This document shows, piece after piece, positions 7,810 through 15,743 of a DNA stretch of 35,227 nucleotides. Origin of the DNA: Bifidobacterium ruminantium DSM 6489. Its GTDB lineage: Bacteria; Actinomycetota; Actinomycetes; Actinomycetales; Bifidobacteriaceae. The stretch covers positions 1 to 35,227 of the forward strand of contig NZ_JDTK01000022.1 in NCBI RefSeq assembly GCF_000770925.1. Reading direction: 5' to 3'. Within the stretch, counting starts at the first letter, position 1. The number at the start of each line of letters is the position of its first letter. The notes beneath the pieces were generated by a model that saw nothing but the letters and a program-made list of their open reading frames with translations, did no database searches and was not told where the DNA came from. Both the position numbers and the translations under genes were made by a program.

Positions 7810-9102
7810 TCAGCGCTGGTTCATCGGCACGTAATCGCGCTTCGTGCAACCAGTGTAGACCTGGCGCGGGCGGCCGATCTTGGTGTTCGGATCGGCGAGC
7901 ATCTCACGGTACTGCGCGATCCAGCCGGGGATACGTCCAAGCGCGAACAGCGTGGTGAACATGGCCGGATCGAAGCCGATGGCGCGGTAGATCAATCCGG
8001 TGTAGAAGTCGACGTTCGGATACAGGTGGCGGGAGACGAAGTAGTCGTCGTTCAATGCGATCTTCTCCAGCTCGGTGGCCACGTCGAACAGCGCGCGCTC
8101 GTCGGCCGGCAGCTTCAACGTGTCGGAGCGGGCCATGATCTTCTCCAGATAGCTCTTGGCGATGGCCGCACGCGGATCATACGACTTGTAGACGCGGTGG
8201 CCCAGTCCGGAGATGCGCTGGCCATTGGCCTTGGCATCCTCCACGAACTCCTTGACGGTCTTGCCCGAATCGCGGATCGCCTTGAGCTGGCGGAGCACGG
8301 CCTCGTTCGCACCTCCGTGCAGCGGGCCGGACAGCGCGTTGATGCCAGCCGCGATCGCGGAATACAGATTGGCGTGCGCGGAACCGGCGATGCGTACCAC
8401 GGAGGTGGAGCAGTTCTGCTCGTGGTCGGCGTGGATGATGAGCAGTCGGCCGAGCGCGTGCACGTACAGCGGGTCGGATTCGAACGGCTCGTACGGCACG
8501 GCGAAGCACATGCGCAGGAAATCGTCGACGTAGCCACGCGAGTAATCCGGGTACAGCATCGGCTCATCGCGACGGCGGCGGAAGATGTAGCTCACGATGG
8601 TGCGGGCCTTGGCCATGATGATGGTCGCCGCCTCGTCAAGCTGGTCGGAATCGTTGATGTCGGTGGTGTCCGGGTAGAAGGTGGCGAGCGCGTTGACGGC
8701 GGAGGCCATCACGCTCATCGGGTGCGCGGTGCGCAGGAAGGAACCCATGAAGGTGCGGAAGTCCTCCCCCACCATCGTGCGGTGGTTGATGTCGGAGATG
8801 AAGCGGTCGTACTGCTCCTTGCTGGGCAGTTCGCCGTGCCGCAGCAACCATGCCACTTCCAGGAAGTCGGACTGCTCGCACAGCTGCTCGATCGGATAGC
8901 CTCGGTAGCGCAGGATGGAGTTCTTGCCGTCGATGTAGGTGATTTTCGATTCGCACTGCGCGGTGGTCAGGAAGCCCGGATCGAGCGTGACCCAACCATC
9001 ATTGCGCAGCGTGGACACCACGATGCCGTCCGCGCCCGCCGTGGCCTCGACCACCGGCAGGGTGAAGTCCTTGGATTCCACACTCAGATTGGCTGTGGCC
9101 AT
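7810..9102 (-). CDS. gltA: Citrate synthase
   Basis: 430 residues, the size of the hexameric type II citrate synthases. It condenses oxaloacetate with acetyl-CoA to citrate. The catalytic residues are all present: His227 in HADHEQN, His262 in GPLHGGANEAVL and Asp365 in YPNVDFYTG; GLGHRVYKSYDPR (299-311) is the substrate-binding loop. In bifidobacteria the cycle is incomplete, so the enzyme likely serves 2-oxoglutarate and glutamate synthesis; that is inference from family knowledge. The start at 9102 has AAGGAG 7 nt upstream. It is monocistronic by layout, with spacers of 144 nt downstream and 182 nt upstream. Confidence 0.96.
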   Translation of the reverse strand: MATANLSVESKDFTLPVVEATAGADGIVVSTLRNDGWVTLDPGFLTTAQCESKITYIDGKNSILRYRGYPIEQLCEQSDFLEVAWLLRHGELPSKEQYDRFISDINHRTMVGEDFRTFMGSFLRTAHPMSVMASAVNALATFYPDTTDINDSDQLDEAATIIMAKARTIVSYIFRRRRDEPMLYPDYSRGYVDDFLRMCFAVPYEPFESDPLYVHALGRLLIIHADHEQNCSTSVVRIAGSAHANLYSAIAAGINALSGPLHGGANEAVLRQLKAIRDSGKTVKEFVEDAKANGQRISGLGHRVYKSYDPRAAIAKSYLEKIMARSDTLKLPADERALFDVATELEKIALNDDYFVSRHLYPNVDFYTGLIYRAIGFDPAMFTTLFALGRIPGWIAQYREMLADPNTKIGRPRQVYTGCTKRDYVPMNQR

Positions 9103-9232
9103 ATGTTCACTCCTTACCGATTCAAAAAAGTATCGTCAACTATATGGCATACGCGTTTCGGCATGCGTCCACCGTCTCAAAAGCGAACGTTCCCGCATCG
9201 TTTCCGGGCCCGTGCGATGGCCAGAACAGCGA

Positions 9233-9262
9233 AGGGGCCGTGCGTGTGATCGCACGACCCCT
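9233..9262 (-). terminator. Hairpin after map
   Basis: AGGGGCCGTGCG pairs with CGCACGACCCCT around a short loop, with a single C-A mismatch. It lies 22 bp past the map stop. There is no U-run on either strand, so it may be a U-less terminator. Confidence 0.6.
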
Positions 9263-9284
9263 GACGGGCATGTCAAAGCGCGGA

Positions 9285-10058
9285 CTAGTCGCGGACGGTG
9301 AGGATCTCCGGACCGTTCTCGGTGATGGCGATGGTGTGCTCGCTGTGCGCGCCACGGGAGCCGTCCTCGCTCTTCAGCGTCCAGCCGTCCTTCGGATCCT
9401 GGTAGATCTCGTCGGTGGTCTTGAGGAACCACGGTTCGATAGCGATGACCAGGCCCGGGCGCAGCTTGTAGCCATGATGCGCCCTGCCGTCGTTCGGCAC
9501 ATGCGGATCGCCGTGCATGATGCGGCCTACGCCGTGGCCGCCGAATTCCAGGTTGATCGGATAGCCGTACTCGCGTGCGACGTCGCCGACGGCGCAGGAA
9601 ACGTCACCCAGACGGTTGCCGGGCTGCGCGGCGGCGATGCCGGCTTCCAGCGCCTCTTCGGTGCACTTGATCAGACGCAGGTCGTCGGGATGCTGCGTGC
9701 CGACGCAGAAGCTGATGGCGGAATCCGCGACCCAGCCATCGACGTTGATCGCCAGATCGAGGCTGATCAGATCGCCGTCCTTCAGGTTGTAATCGTACGG
9801 AACGCCGTGCAGCACGGCGTCGTTCACGGACGTGCAGATGTAGTGCGCGAACGGGCCGGTGCCGAAATCGGGAGCGTAGTCGACATAGCAGGACGTGGCG
9901 CCCTTGCGGTCCACGATGCGCTTGTGGACGAATTCATCGATTTCCAGCAGATTGGTGCCGACTTTGGTGAAATCCTTCAGGTCGCGCAGGATGCCGCCGA
10001 CGAAACGGCCCGCGGGCTTCATCGCTTCAATCTCTTTGGGAGTTTTCAATTCAATCAT
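9285..10058 (-). CDS. map: Methionine aminopeptidase, type I
   Basis: 257 residues. It removes the initiator methionine from nascent proteins and needs two metal ions. The ligands are visible: Asp in LISLDLAINVDGW, Asp in ADSAISFCVG, His in GHGVGRIMHGDP, Glu in LVIAIEPWF and Glu in GAHSEHTIAITENGPEIL. The frame is open upstream to 10211, but the family N-terminus (MIELKTPKEIEAMKPAGRF) begins at 10058. A TAGGGT lies 7 nt before that ATG with no better ribosome site, again the leaderless pattern. It is divergent from the M13 peptidase gene, with 118 nt between them. Confidence 0.95.
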   Translation of the reverse strand: MIELKTPKEIEAMKPAGRFVGGILRDLKDFTKVGTNLLEIDEFVHKRIVDRKGATSCYVDYAPDFGTGPFAHYICTSVNDAVLHGVPYDYNLKDGDLISLDLAINVDGWVADSAISFCVGTQHPDDLRLIKCTEEALEAGIAAAQPGNRLGDVSCAVGDVAREYGYPINLEFGGHGVGRIMHGDPHVPNDGRAHHGYKLRPGLVIAIEPWFLKTTDEIYQDPKDGWTLKSEDGSRGAHSEHTIAITENGPEILTVRD

Positions 10059-10065
10059 GCCCTCA

Positions 10066-10071
10066 ACCCTA
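10066..10071 (-). promoter_or_regulatory. -10 element for leaderless map
   Basis: TAGGGT on the minus strand ends 7 nt before the map ATG. The divergent gene has the same hexamer 6 nt before its ATG. Confidence 0.4.
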
Positions 10072-10164
10072 CTTCGCGGGCCATACAGCGGCGAACCGCA
10101 TTCCTCCTGCCTGATTCCACCCGGACGATCGGCCGGAACGCTCCGTCTTGTCATCAAAGATGGA

Positions 10165-10170
10165 TAGGGT
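10165..10170 (+). promoter_or_regulatory. -10 element for the leaderless M13 peptidase gene
   Basis: TAGGGT ends 6 nt before the ATG at 10177. GGGTGA within it could instead act as a weak ribosome site, so leaderless start is likely but not certain. Confidence 0.4.
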
Positions 10171-10176
10171 GAAGCC

Positions 10177-12267
10177 ATGAGCAATACTACGAATTCTTTG
10201 GTTTCAGGCATCGATCCGGCATCGTTCTCCGCCGTGACCGGCCCGGCGCAGGATCTGTTCCGTTACGTCAACGGCCCGTGGATCGACATGTACCGTCTTC
10301 CCGACGACCGTTCCCGCTACGGATCCTTCGACAAGCTCGCCGAGGACGCGGAGAACCAGATCCGTGACATCCTTGAAGAGGAAGATTGCCCGGCGACCAA
10401 ATCGCGTGCGCTGTACAAAAGCTTCCTCGACGTCGACGCCATCGACAAGGCCGGACTTTCCGCCATCGAAAGCCAGCTCGACGCCATCGACAAGGCCGAG
10501 GACAAGACGTCGCTCACCCGCGCGCTTGGCGCGATGAACCCGACCGGAGGCCCCGACCTGCTCGGCATCGCCGTCTACGGCGATCCGGGAGCGCCCGAGA
10601 CCAATGTCATCCATATCGAGCAGGACGGTCTGGGACTGCCGGATGAGGCCTACTACCGCGAGGACCATTACGCGCCGATCCGCGAGGCGTACGTCGATAT
10701 GGTCTCCAAGCAGCTGAGGAACGCGCATCTCGCTGCCGACGCGGATGACGCCGACGCGCAGGCCAAGCGATTCCTCGACGTCGAGACCCGCATCGCGTCG
10801 AACCATTGGGACAATGTGGCCACCCGCGATTCGGTGAAGACCTACAATCCGACCGATTTCGCCGACTTGCAGGCGACGCTCGCCGATTTCGACCTCGGCG
10901 CATGGATCGAGGCCTGGCAGACCGCCTACGATGCGACCACGGCCGCCGCCGTGCAGCCCCTGGACCTCCGCGGCTCGTTCGAGCACACGATTGTCCATGA
11001 GCCGAGCTTCCTCACCGGAATCAACGCATTCTGGCGGGAGACCCCGCTGGACGACCTCAAACTGTGGGCCCGCGTGCATGTGATCATCGGCTCCGCCGTG
11101 GAGCTTCCCCATGAATTCGACGAGACGAATTTCGATTTCTACGGCAGGACGCTGTCCGGCCAGAAGGAGCAGCGCGTTCGCTGGAAGCGCGGCGTCTCGC
11201 TGGTCAATGGCGTGTGCGGCGAGGATGTCGGCCGCGAATACGTGAAGAGGCACTTCCCCGAAACGTCCAAGCAGCGCATGGAGCAGCTGGTCGGCAACCT
11301 CATCGACGCCTATCGCGTGTCCATCTCCAGCTCCGCCTGGCTTGGTGAGGAGACCAAGAAGAAGGCCTTGGAGAAGCTCTCCAAGTTCGTGCCGAAGATC
11401 GGATACACCAACCATTGGCGCGACTACTCCGCGCTGGACGTGCGCGAGGACGCTGGCTTCGCCGAGAACATGCGCGCCGCGAACCTGTACGAGACCGGCT
11501 ATCAGCTGGCCAAGGTCGGCAAGGCCGTGGACAAGGACGAATGGCTGATGAATCCGCAGACGGTGAACGCCTACTATGAGCCGTCCATGAACGTGATCGT
11601 GTTCCCGGCCGCCATTTTGCAGCCGCCGTTCTTCAACCCGGATGCCGAGGATGCCGCGAACTACGGCGGCATCGGCGCCGTGATCGGCCATGAAATCGGC
11701 CACGGCTTCGACGATCAGGGCGCGCAATACGACGGCGACGGCAAGCTCAACGACTGGTGGACCGAAGAGGACAAGGCCAATTTCAAGGCGCTCACCCAGA
11801 AGCTCATCGACCAGTACAACGAGTTCGTGCCGACGCAGCTCGCCGAGAAGTACGTCGACGACCCGTCGAAGGCTCCGCACGTCAACGGCGCGCTGACCAT
11901 CGGCGAGAACATCGGCGACTTGAGCGGCGTGAACATCGCGCTTAAGGCTTACGCATTCGCGCTCGACGAGGCCGCGGGTCGCAGCAAGGACGGTTCGATG
12001 GAGGCCATCGAGACCTCGCTCGCCGAAGCCCCTGAAATCGACGGTTTCACCGGCCTGCAGCGTTTCTTCCTGAGCTATGCCTCGATCTGGCGCACCAAGA
12101 ATCGCGACGAGCTGGCCGAGCAGTATCTGCAGATCGACCCCCACTCCCCCGCCGAATGCCGCACGAATGGCATCGCCCGCAATGTGGACCTGTTCCACAA
12201 AGCGTTCGACGTGAAGCCGGGCGACGGTATGTGGCTCGAACCGGAACAGCGGGTGCGCATTTGGTGA
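10177..12267 (+). CDS. pepO: M13-family zinc metallopeptidase (PepO/neprilysin-like)
   Basis: 696 residues, no signal peptide, so it should act in the cytoplasm like lactococcal PepO. M13 peptidases cut oligopeptides on the amino side of hydrophobic residues. The zinc site HEIGH is at 505-509 (VIGHEIGHGFDDQGAQYD), the third ligand and proton donor region ENIGD at 577-581, and the substrate-binding NAYYEPSMNVIVFPAAILQPPFF block lies before the zinc site. The C-terminus ends in RVRIW, the usual M13 W-terminated tail. It probably supplies amino acids from imported peptides. It is the only plus-strand gene between the left edge and 15.2 kb and converges on ssb with 35 nt between them. Confidence 0.95.
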   Translation: MSNTTNSLVSGIDPASFSAVTGPAQDLFRYVNGPWIDMYRLPDDRSRYGSFDKLAEDAENQIRDILEEEDCPATKSRALYKSFLDVDAIDKAGLSAIESQLDAIDKAEDKTSLTRALGAMNPTGGPDLLGIAVYGDPGAPETNVIHIEQDGLGLPDEAYYREDHYAPIREAYVDMVSKQLRNAHLAADADDADAQAKRFLDVETRIASNHWDNVATRDSVKTYNPTDFADLQATLADFDLGAWIEAWQTAYDATTAAAVQPLDLRGSFEHTIVHEPSFLTGINAFWRETPLDDLKLWARVHVIIGSAVELPHEFDETNFDFYGRTLSGQKEQRVRWKRGVSLVNGVCGEDVGREYVKRHFPETSKQRMEQLVGNLIDAYRVSISSSAWLGEETKKKALEKLSKFVPKIGYTNHWRDYSALDVREDAGFAENMRAANLYETGYQLAKVGKAVDKDEWLMNPQTVNAYYEPSMNVIVFPAAILQPPFFNPDAEDAANYGGIGAVIGHEIGHGFDDQGAQYDGDGKLNDWWTEEDKANFKALTQKLIDQYNEFVPTQLAEKYVDDPSKAPHVNGALTIGENIGDLSGVNIALKAYAFALDEAAGRSKDGSMEAIETSLAEAPEIDGFTGLQRFFLSYASIWRTKNRDELAEQYLQIDPHSPAECRTNGIARNVDLFHKAFDVKPGDGMWLEPEQRVRIW

Positions 12268-12302
12268 CGGAGCGCGCAAGCGGATCCATCGCCGGATAAT
12301 CG

Positions 12303-12878
12303 TCAGAATCCATCGCCGCCGAACTCCTCCTGAGGGGCTTCGGCGGCGTTTTCATCCATGCCGGCAGGCCGTTCTTCCCACGATTCGGCCGGATCGGCGT
12401 TCCGTTCCTCCAGCACCTCGACCGGAGCCACCTCCTGCGGACGGTCGCTCCGCGCGTACGGATCGCGTGCGGAAGTCCGCTCCACGCGTGTGTCCTGTCC
12501 GTCGTTCTGCTTGGCGAATCTGCGCAACGTGGACACTCCGTAATTGAGGTCATGTCCCGCCGCGTTCGCCTCCATAACAAGCTTCGACTGACGCTTGCCG
12601 CTCTGATCCACCCAGCTTTCCGAAGCCAGGACACCAGATACGATGACTGGCTCGCCTTTTTTGAACGATTGGCAGATGCTTTCGGAAAGACCACGGTAAG
12701 CCTTCACTGTGATCCATGTGGTCGGCAGATCCCGCCATTGCTGCGTCCGGCCGTCGAAATACCGCCTGGTGCTGGCCAGACGGAACGAACTGGCATGAGG
12801 CATGCCTTCCCGATTGAACTGGGTGGGATTTCCGCCCACGTATCCCGTGACGGTGAGGAGCCCTTGCTGCTGTGCCAT
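12303..12878 (-). CDS. Single-stranded DNA-binding protein paralog without the acidic tip
   Basis: 191 residues. Residues 1-110 fit an SSB oligonucleotide-binding fold: TVTGYVGGNP, SSFRLASTRRYFD, WITVKAYRGLSESICQSFKKGEPVIVSGVLASESW. The rest is an acidic, low-complexity tail. The canonical SSB tail ends in an acidic run plus IPF, which recruits repair and replication proteins; here the end is EEFGGDGF, so only the final Phe resembles it. The gene is not beside rpsF/rpsR, the usual home of the replicative ssb, so this is probably a second SSB. The ATG at 12878 has GAAAGG upstream. A GC-rich hairpin (GCGCC/GGCGC near 12919-12934) lies in its leader. Confidence 0.85.
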   Translation of the reverse strand: MAQQQGLLTVTGYVGGNPTQFNREGMPHASSFRLASTRRYFDGRTQQWRDLPTTWITVKAYRGLSESICQSFKKGEPVIVSGVLASESWVDQSGKRQSKLVMEANAAGHDLNYGVSTLRRFAKQNDGQDTRVERTSARDPYARSDRPQEVAPVEVLEERNADPAESWEERPAGMDENAAEAPQEEFGGDGF

Positions 12879-13059
12879 GACCGGCCTTTCTACTCGATGG
12901 AAATGGTCCGCGGAAAGCGCCGAAGCCGGCGCGGAAGCGACACACAGTCGGAGGTGGGTGTTGACAGGAGCTCTGCGCGCCCTCCCCGCGTCCTTGCGTT
13001 TCCGCGGTAGTCACCACTATCTTCGACGCGGCCGCCTATATGCAAGCCCAAACGGCGAA

Positions 13060-13135
13060 TGTGGATAACCAACGGTGCTCCGGGCGAGTCGTGGATAGCC
13101 GGTGGATAATTTCGACTTTTCCACACCCATCCACA
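13060..13135. promoter_or_regulatory. Cluster of five DnaA-box-like sites
   Basis: Five 9-mers related to TTATCCACA lie within 76 bp. On the minus strand: 13060-13068 is a perfect TTATCCACA, 13101-13109 is TTATCCACC (one mismatch), 13090-13098 is CTATCCACG (two). On the plus strand: 13117-13125 is TTTTCCACA (one) and 13127-13135 is CCATCCACA (two). An AT-rich stretch lies directly to the right. dnaA, dnaN and rpmH are not in the window, so this is unlikely to be the main origin. Confidence 0.5.
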
Positions 13136-13171
13136 ATCCATATGCGAGCAGATTTTTTACGAAGTTCCCCA

Positions 13172-13207
13172 TAAAAACGGAAGACCACGCAATCTGCATG
13201 GTCTTCC
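13172..13207 (-). terminator. Intrinsic terminator of proS
   Basis: GGAAGACCA (13179-13187) and TGGTCTTCC (13199-13207) form a perfect 9-bp stem with an 11-nt loop, followed on the minus strand by G and TTTTT. It lies about 50 bp past the proS stop. Confidence 0.9.
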
Positions 13208-13257
13208 ATCGTTGTGCGACGCCGTATCAGCCCGGCGTCACGCGTCTGTCGGCATCA

Positions 13258-15093
13258 CTACTTGAGCAGCGCCGCCACACGGTCGGCGATGGCCTGCGCG
13301 GCGTCCGCGACCGGCACCGCCTCGGCGTTCTCGCCATTGCGGTCGCGCACTTCGATGGTGCCGTTGTTGACGGTGTCGCGTCCGGCGACGGCGATGATCG
13401 GCACGCCGATGAGCTCGGCGTCCTTGAACTTGACGCCCGGAGACACCTTCTTCCTGTCATCGAAGATGACCTCGATGCCCTTGTCCTCAAGTTCTGCGAT
13501 CAAGCGCTCGGCAGCCTCGAACGCAGCCGCGTCCTTGCCGGTGGCCACCACATGCACCTGCGCGGGGGCGATAACGGCCGGCCATGCCAGACCCTTCTCG
13601 TCGTGGTGGGTCTCGGCGATGCAGGCCATCACGCGGGAGACGCCGATGCCATAGGAGCCCATCCACACCGGAACGGCCTTGCCATTCTGGTCGAGCACCT
13701 TCAGGCCGAGCGCGTTGGAGTACTTCAGGCCGAGCTGGAACACCTGGCCGATCTCCACACCGCGTTCGAAGCTCAGGGGGCCGGAGCCGTCCGGGCTCAT
13801 ATCGCCGTGGCGCACCTCAACGGCCTCGACGGTGCCGTCGGCCTCGAAGTCGCGGCCGTACACCAGGTCGTAGTAATCCACCTCATGCTCGTCGGCGCCG
13901 GTGAACCATGCGGAGCCGCGGGCGATGTGCGCGTCCACGAAGTAGCGCAGCGCGTCGCCGGTCTCATTGGCATTCTCGGCCTTCTTGCCGTCGCGAGCCT
14001 GCGGGCCGAGCACCATCGGGCCGATGTAGCCCTTGACCAGTTCGGGGTGCTTCTTCAAGTCCTCTTCGGTGGCTTCCTCGATTTCGGCGGGGGCGAACTG
14101 CGCCTCAAGGCGCTTCATGTCCACCACGCGGTCTCCGGGCACGCCCACGACCACGAGTTCGCGCCACGGCTTGTCGTGGTTCTCGTCCTCGGCATGCTTG
14201 ACGGCGATGACGACGTTCTTCAGGATGTCGCTGGCCTGCCATGCGCGGCCGTCGCTGCGCGGATGGTTGGCGTTGGCGAATTCGACCATCTTGTCGATGG
14301 TTTCGGCGTTCGGCGTCGGGCGCTTCTCGGCGGCCGGGGTGTTGGAATAGTCGATCGCCTCCGGTTCCGGAGTGGTCAGAGCCTCGACGTTCCACGCCTT
14401 GCCGGACGGGGACTGAGCGAAGGTGTCCTCGCCGATCTCCATCGGGGCGAGGAATTCCTCGGATTCGAAACCACCCATCGGACCTGCCATGGCGTGCACC
14501 GGCACGTAGTCGAGGTCGAGACGCTTGAAGATGCGCTCGTATGCGCCGCGCTCATCCATGTAGGCCTTGACGAGACCTTCCTTGTCGAGGGTGAAGGAGT
14601 AGGCGTCCTTCATGATGAATTCACGGCCGCGGATGAGGCCTGCGCGCGGACGGAACTCGTCGCGGTACTTGGTCTGGATCTGGTACAGGGTGACCGGCAG
14701 ATCCTTGTACGAGGAGTACAGGTCCTTGACCAGCAGGGTGAACATCTCCTCGTGGGTCGGGGCCAGCAGGTAGTCGGCCTCGTGGCGGTCCTTCAGACGG
14801 AAGATGTTGTCGCCGTACTCCTCCCAGCGGTGGGTGGCCTCGTACGGTTCTCGCGGCAGCAGACCGGAGAAGTGGACTTCCTGGGCGTCGATTGAAGCCA
14901 TCTCCTCGCGGATGATGTTCTCGATCTTGTTCAACACATTGAGACCCAGCGGAAGCCAGGTCCAGATGCCCGGAGCGGCCTTGCGCAGATAGCAGGCGCG
15001 CTGCAGAAGCTGGTCCGACACGACGTCGGCATCGGCGGGGTTCTCGCGCAGCGTGCGCAGGAACATGGTAGACATACGAAGTGCTTTGGTCAT
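13258..15093 (-). CDS. proS: Prolyl-tRNA synthetase
   Basis: 611 residues, the bacterial ProS type with an editing insertion. It charges tRNA-Pro with proline. Class II motifs are seen: motif 2 in TKYRDEFRPRAGLIRGREFIMKDAYSF (about 140-166) and motif 3 in MGSYGIGVSRVMA near residue 480. The YbaK-like editing domain that clears mischarged alanine lies between about 220 and 400. The C-terminal anticodon-binding domain follows. The ATG at 15093 has no ribosome site but has TAACTT 7 nt upstream; an in-frame ATG at 15075 (MSTMFLRTL) is an alternative start. Confidence 0.95.
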   Translation of the reverse strand: MTKALRMSTMFLRTLRENPADADVVSDQLLQRACYLRKAAPGIWTWLPLGLNVLNKIENIIREEMASIDAQEVHFSGLLPREPYEATHRWEEYGDNIFRLKDRHEADYLLAPTHEEMFTLLVKDLYSSYKDLPVTLYQIQTKYRDEFRPRAGLIRGREFIMKDAYSFTLDKEGLVKAYMDERGAYERIFKRLDLDYVPVHAMAGPMGGFESEEFLAPMEIGEDTFAQSPSGKAWNVEALTTPEPEAIDYSNTPAAEKRPTPNAETIDKMVEFANANHPRSDGRAWQASDILKNVVIAVKHAEDENHDKPWRELVVVGVPGDRVVDMKRLEAQFAPAEIEEATEEDLKKHPELVKGYIGPMVLGPQARDGKKAENANETGDALRYFVDAHIARGSAWFTGADEHEVDYYDLVYGRDFEADGTVEAVEVRHGDMSPDGSGPLSFERGVEIGQVFQLGLKYSNALGLKVLDQNGKAVPVWMGSYGIGVSRVMACIAETHHDEKGLAWPAVIAPAQVHVVATGKDAAAFEAAERLIAELEDKGIEVIFDDRKKVSPGVKFKDAELIGVPIIAVAGRDTVNNGTIEVRDRNGENAEAVPVADAAQAIADRVAALLK

Positions 15094-15160
15094 ACGCCCA
15101 AAGTTACTCAGGCAAGCAGACGTAACGGCATCGAACGGCCTCGCAAACTGGCGAAATCGT

Positions 15161-15182
15161 TTATTTATAAACTTATAAATAA
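15161..15182. promoter_or_regulatory. AT-rich palindromic operator candidate, copy 1
   Basis: Two perfect 10-bp arms, TTATTTATAA and TTATAAATAA, flank a 2-nt centre AC. It overlaps the -35 region of the promoter of the 128-residue membrane protein (-10 TATAAT at 15198-15203). An almost identical palindrome occurs at 30713-30732. Confidence 0.6.
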
Positions 15183-15197
15183 GTCTTGCACAATGCT

Positions 15198-15203
15198 TAT
15201 AAT
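15198..15203 (+). promoter_or_regulatory. -10 element of the 128-residue membrane protein gene
   Basis: A perfect TATAAT lies 74 nt before the ATG at 15277. The -35 at the standard 17-nt distance would fall inside the AT-rich palindrome at 15175-15180, so a protein bound there should affect transcription. Confidence 0.55.
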
Positions 15204-15276
15204 CACCCTTACGAAGACTCCGTCAGGCGAATTCAACATATCGCATGCGCCGCGCGGAACACTGGAGAGGAAAGAC

Positions 15277-15663
15277 ATGCGTCACATCACCGCGCATATT
15301 TCGATTTGGAACAAACTCGGCTGGATCGGCATCATCTGCTATCTCGTGTTCGCCATGGCAACACCGGAAGTGCTCACCGGAGCGAACAAGTGGGTGAGAT
15401 TGAGCATGGCGCTGCTGTGCGCGGCGCTGATCTCGCTGCCTTGGCGCAGACCGTTCAACGTGGCCGCCATGGCCGGTCTGATGGTGTGGATCATCATCAC
15501 GCGCGCAATTCCCGGATTCGAAGCACTGCAACGCAATCCCGTGTGGCTGCTCGTGGGTCTGGCCTGCGCGGTCACCAGCTGCTGGGACGCGGATCCGACC
15601 AGCGAGGAAGAGGAGAACGAACTCGACCCGGATCTCGCACGCTCGTTGCAAGCGATGGGCTGA
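15277..15663 (+). CDS. Four-helix membrane protein of unknown function, 128 residues
   Basis: The frame is open further upstream, but the ATG at 15277 has a strong GAGAGGAAAG ribosome site. The protein has four hydrophobic segments: about 13-32 (LGWIGIICYLVFAMATPEVL), 41-56, 60-82 (FNVAAMAGLMVWIIITRAIPGF) and 88-104, and an acidic cytoplasmic-type tail (TSEEEENELDPDLARSLQAMG). I do not recognise the family and assign no function. It has its own promoter under an AT-rich palindrome and ends in a perfect 20-bp hairpin shared with the convergent helicase gene, so it is a single-gene unit, the only plus-strand gene between the M13 peptidase and the GH94 remnant. Confidence 0.75.
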   Translation: MRHITAHISIWNKLGWIGIICYLVFAMATPEVLTGANKWVRLSMALLCAALISLPWRRPFNVAAMAGLMVWIIITRAIPGFEALQRNPVWLLVGLACAVTSCWDADPTSEEEENELDPDLARSLQAMG

Positions 15664-15687
15664 CGCCGGATATCCGGCGATCGGCAT

Positions 15688-15740
15688 ATAAGGCGTCGGT
15701 CCGATGCAACCTGATGGTCGGCATCGGACCGACGCCTTAT
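15688..15740. terminator. Bidirectional terminator between convergent genes
   Basis: The 20-nt arm at 15688-15707 (starting ATAAGGCGTCGG) is perfectly complementary to 15721-15740 (ending CCGACGCCTTAT), with a 13-nt loop. It lies 24 nt after the membrane-protein stop and 4 nt from the helicase stop. Being a perfect inverted repeat, it can work in both directions. Confidence 0.85.
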
Positions 15741-15743
15741 TCG

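Larger units (their letters stand above)
12879..13257. other. 379-nt intergenic region between ssb paralog and proS
   Basis: No convincing gene is seen in either strand. From left to right it contains the ssb leader with a GC-rich hairpin, a cluster of DnaA-box-like 9-mers (13060-13135), an AT-rich patch (13151-13177), and the proS terminator (13172-13207). It is the longest non-coding stretch in the left half of the window. Confidence 0.7.

Noticed and set aside
10204..12279. A 691-codon open frame antisense to the M13 peptidase gene
   Set aside because: It is the mirror of a GC-rich coding strand. The protein is dominated by Val, Arg, Leu, Gly and His with no family motifs, while the plus strand has HEIGH and ENIGD.
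12961..12966. TTGACA as a plus-strand -35 element
   Set aside because: No -10 at 16-18 nt and no plus-strand gene follows.
13060..13135. The main chromosomal origin
   Set aside because: dnaA, dnaN, recF, gyrB and rpmH are not adjacent; only the boxes and a short AT-rich patch are present.
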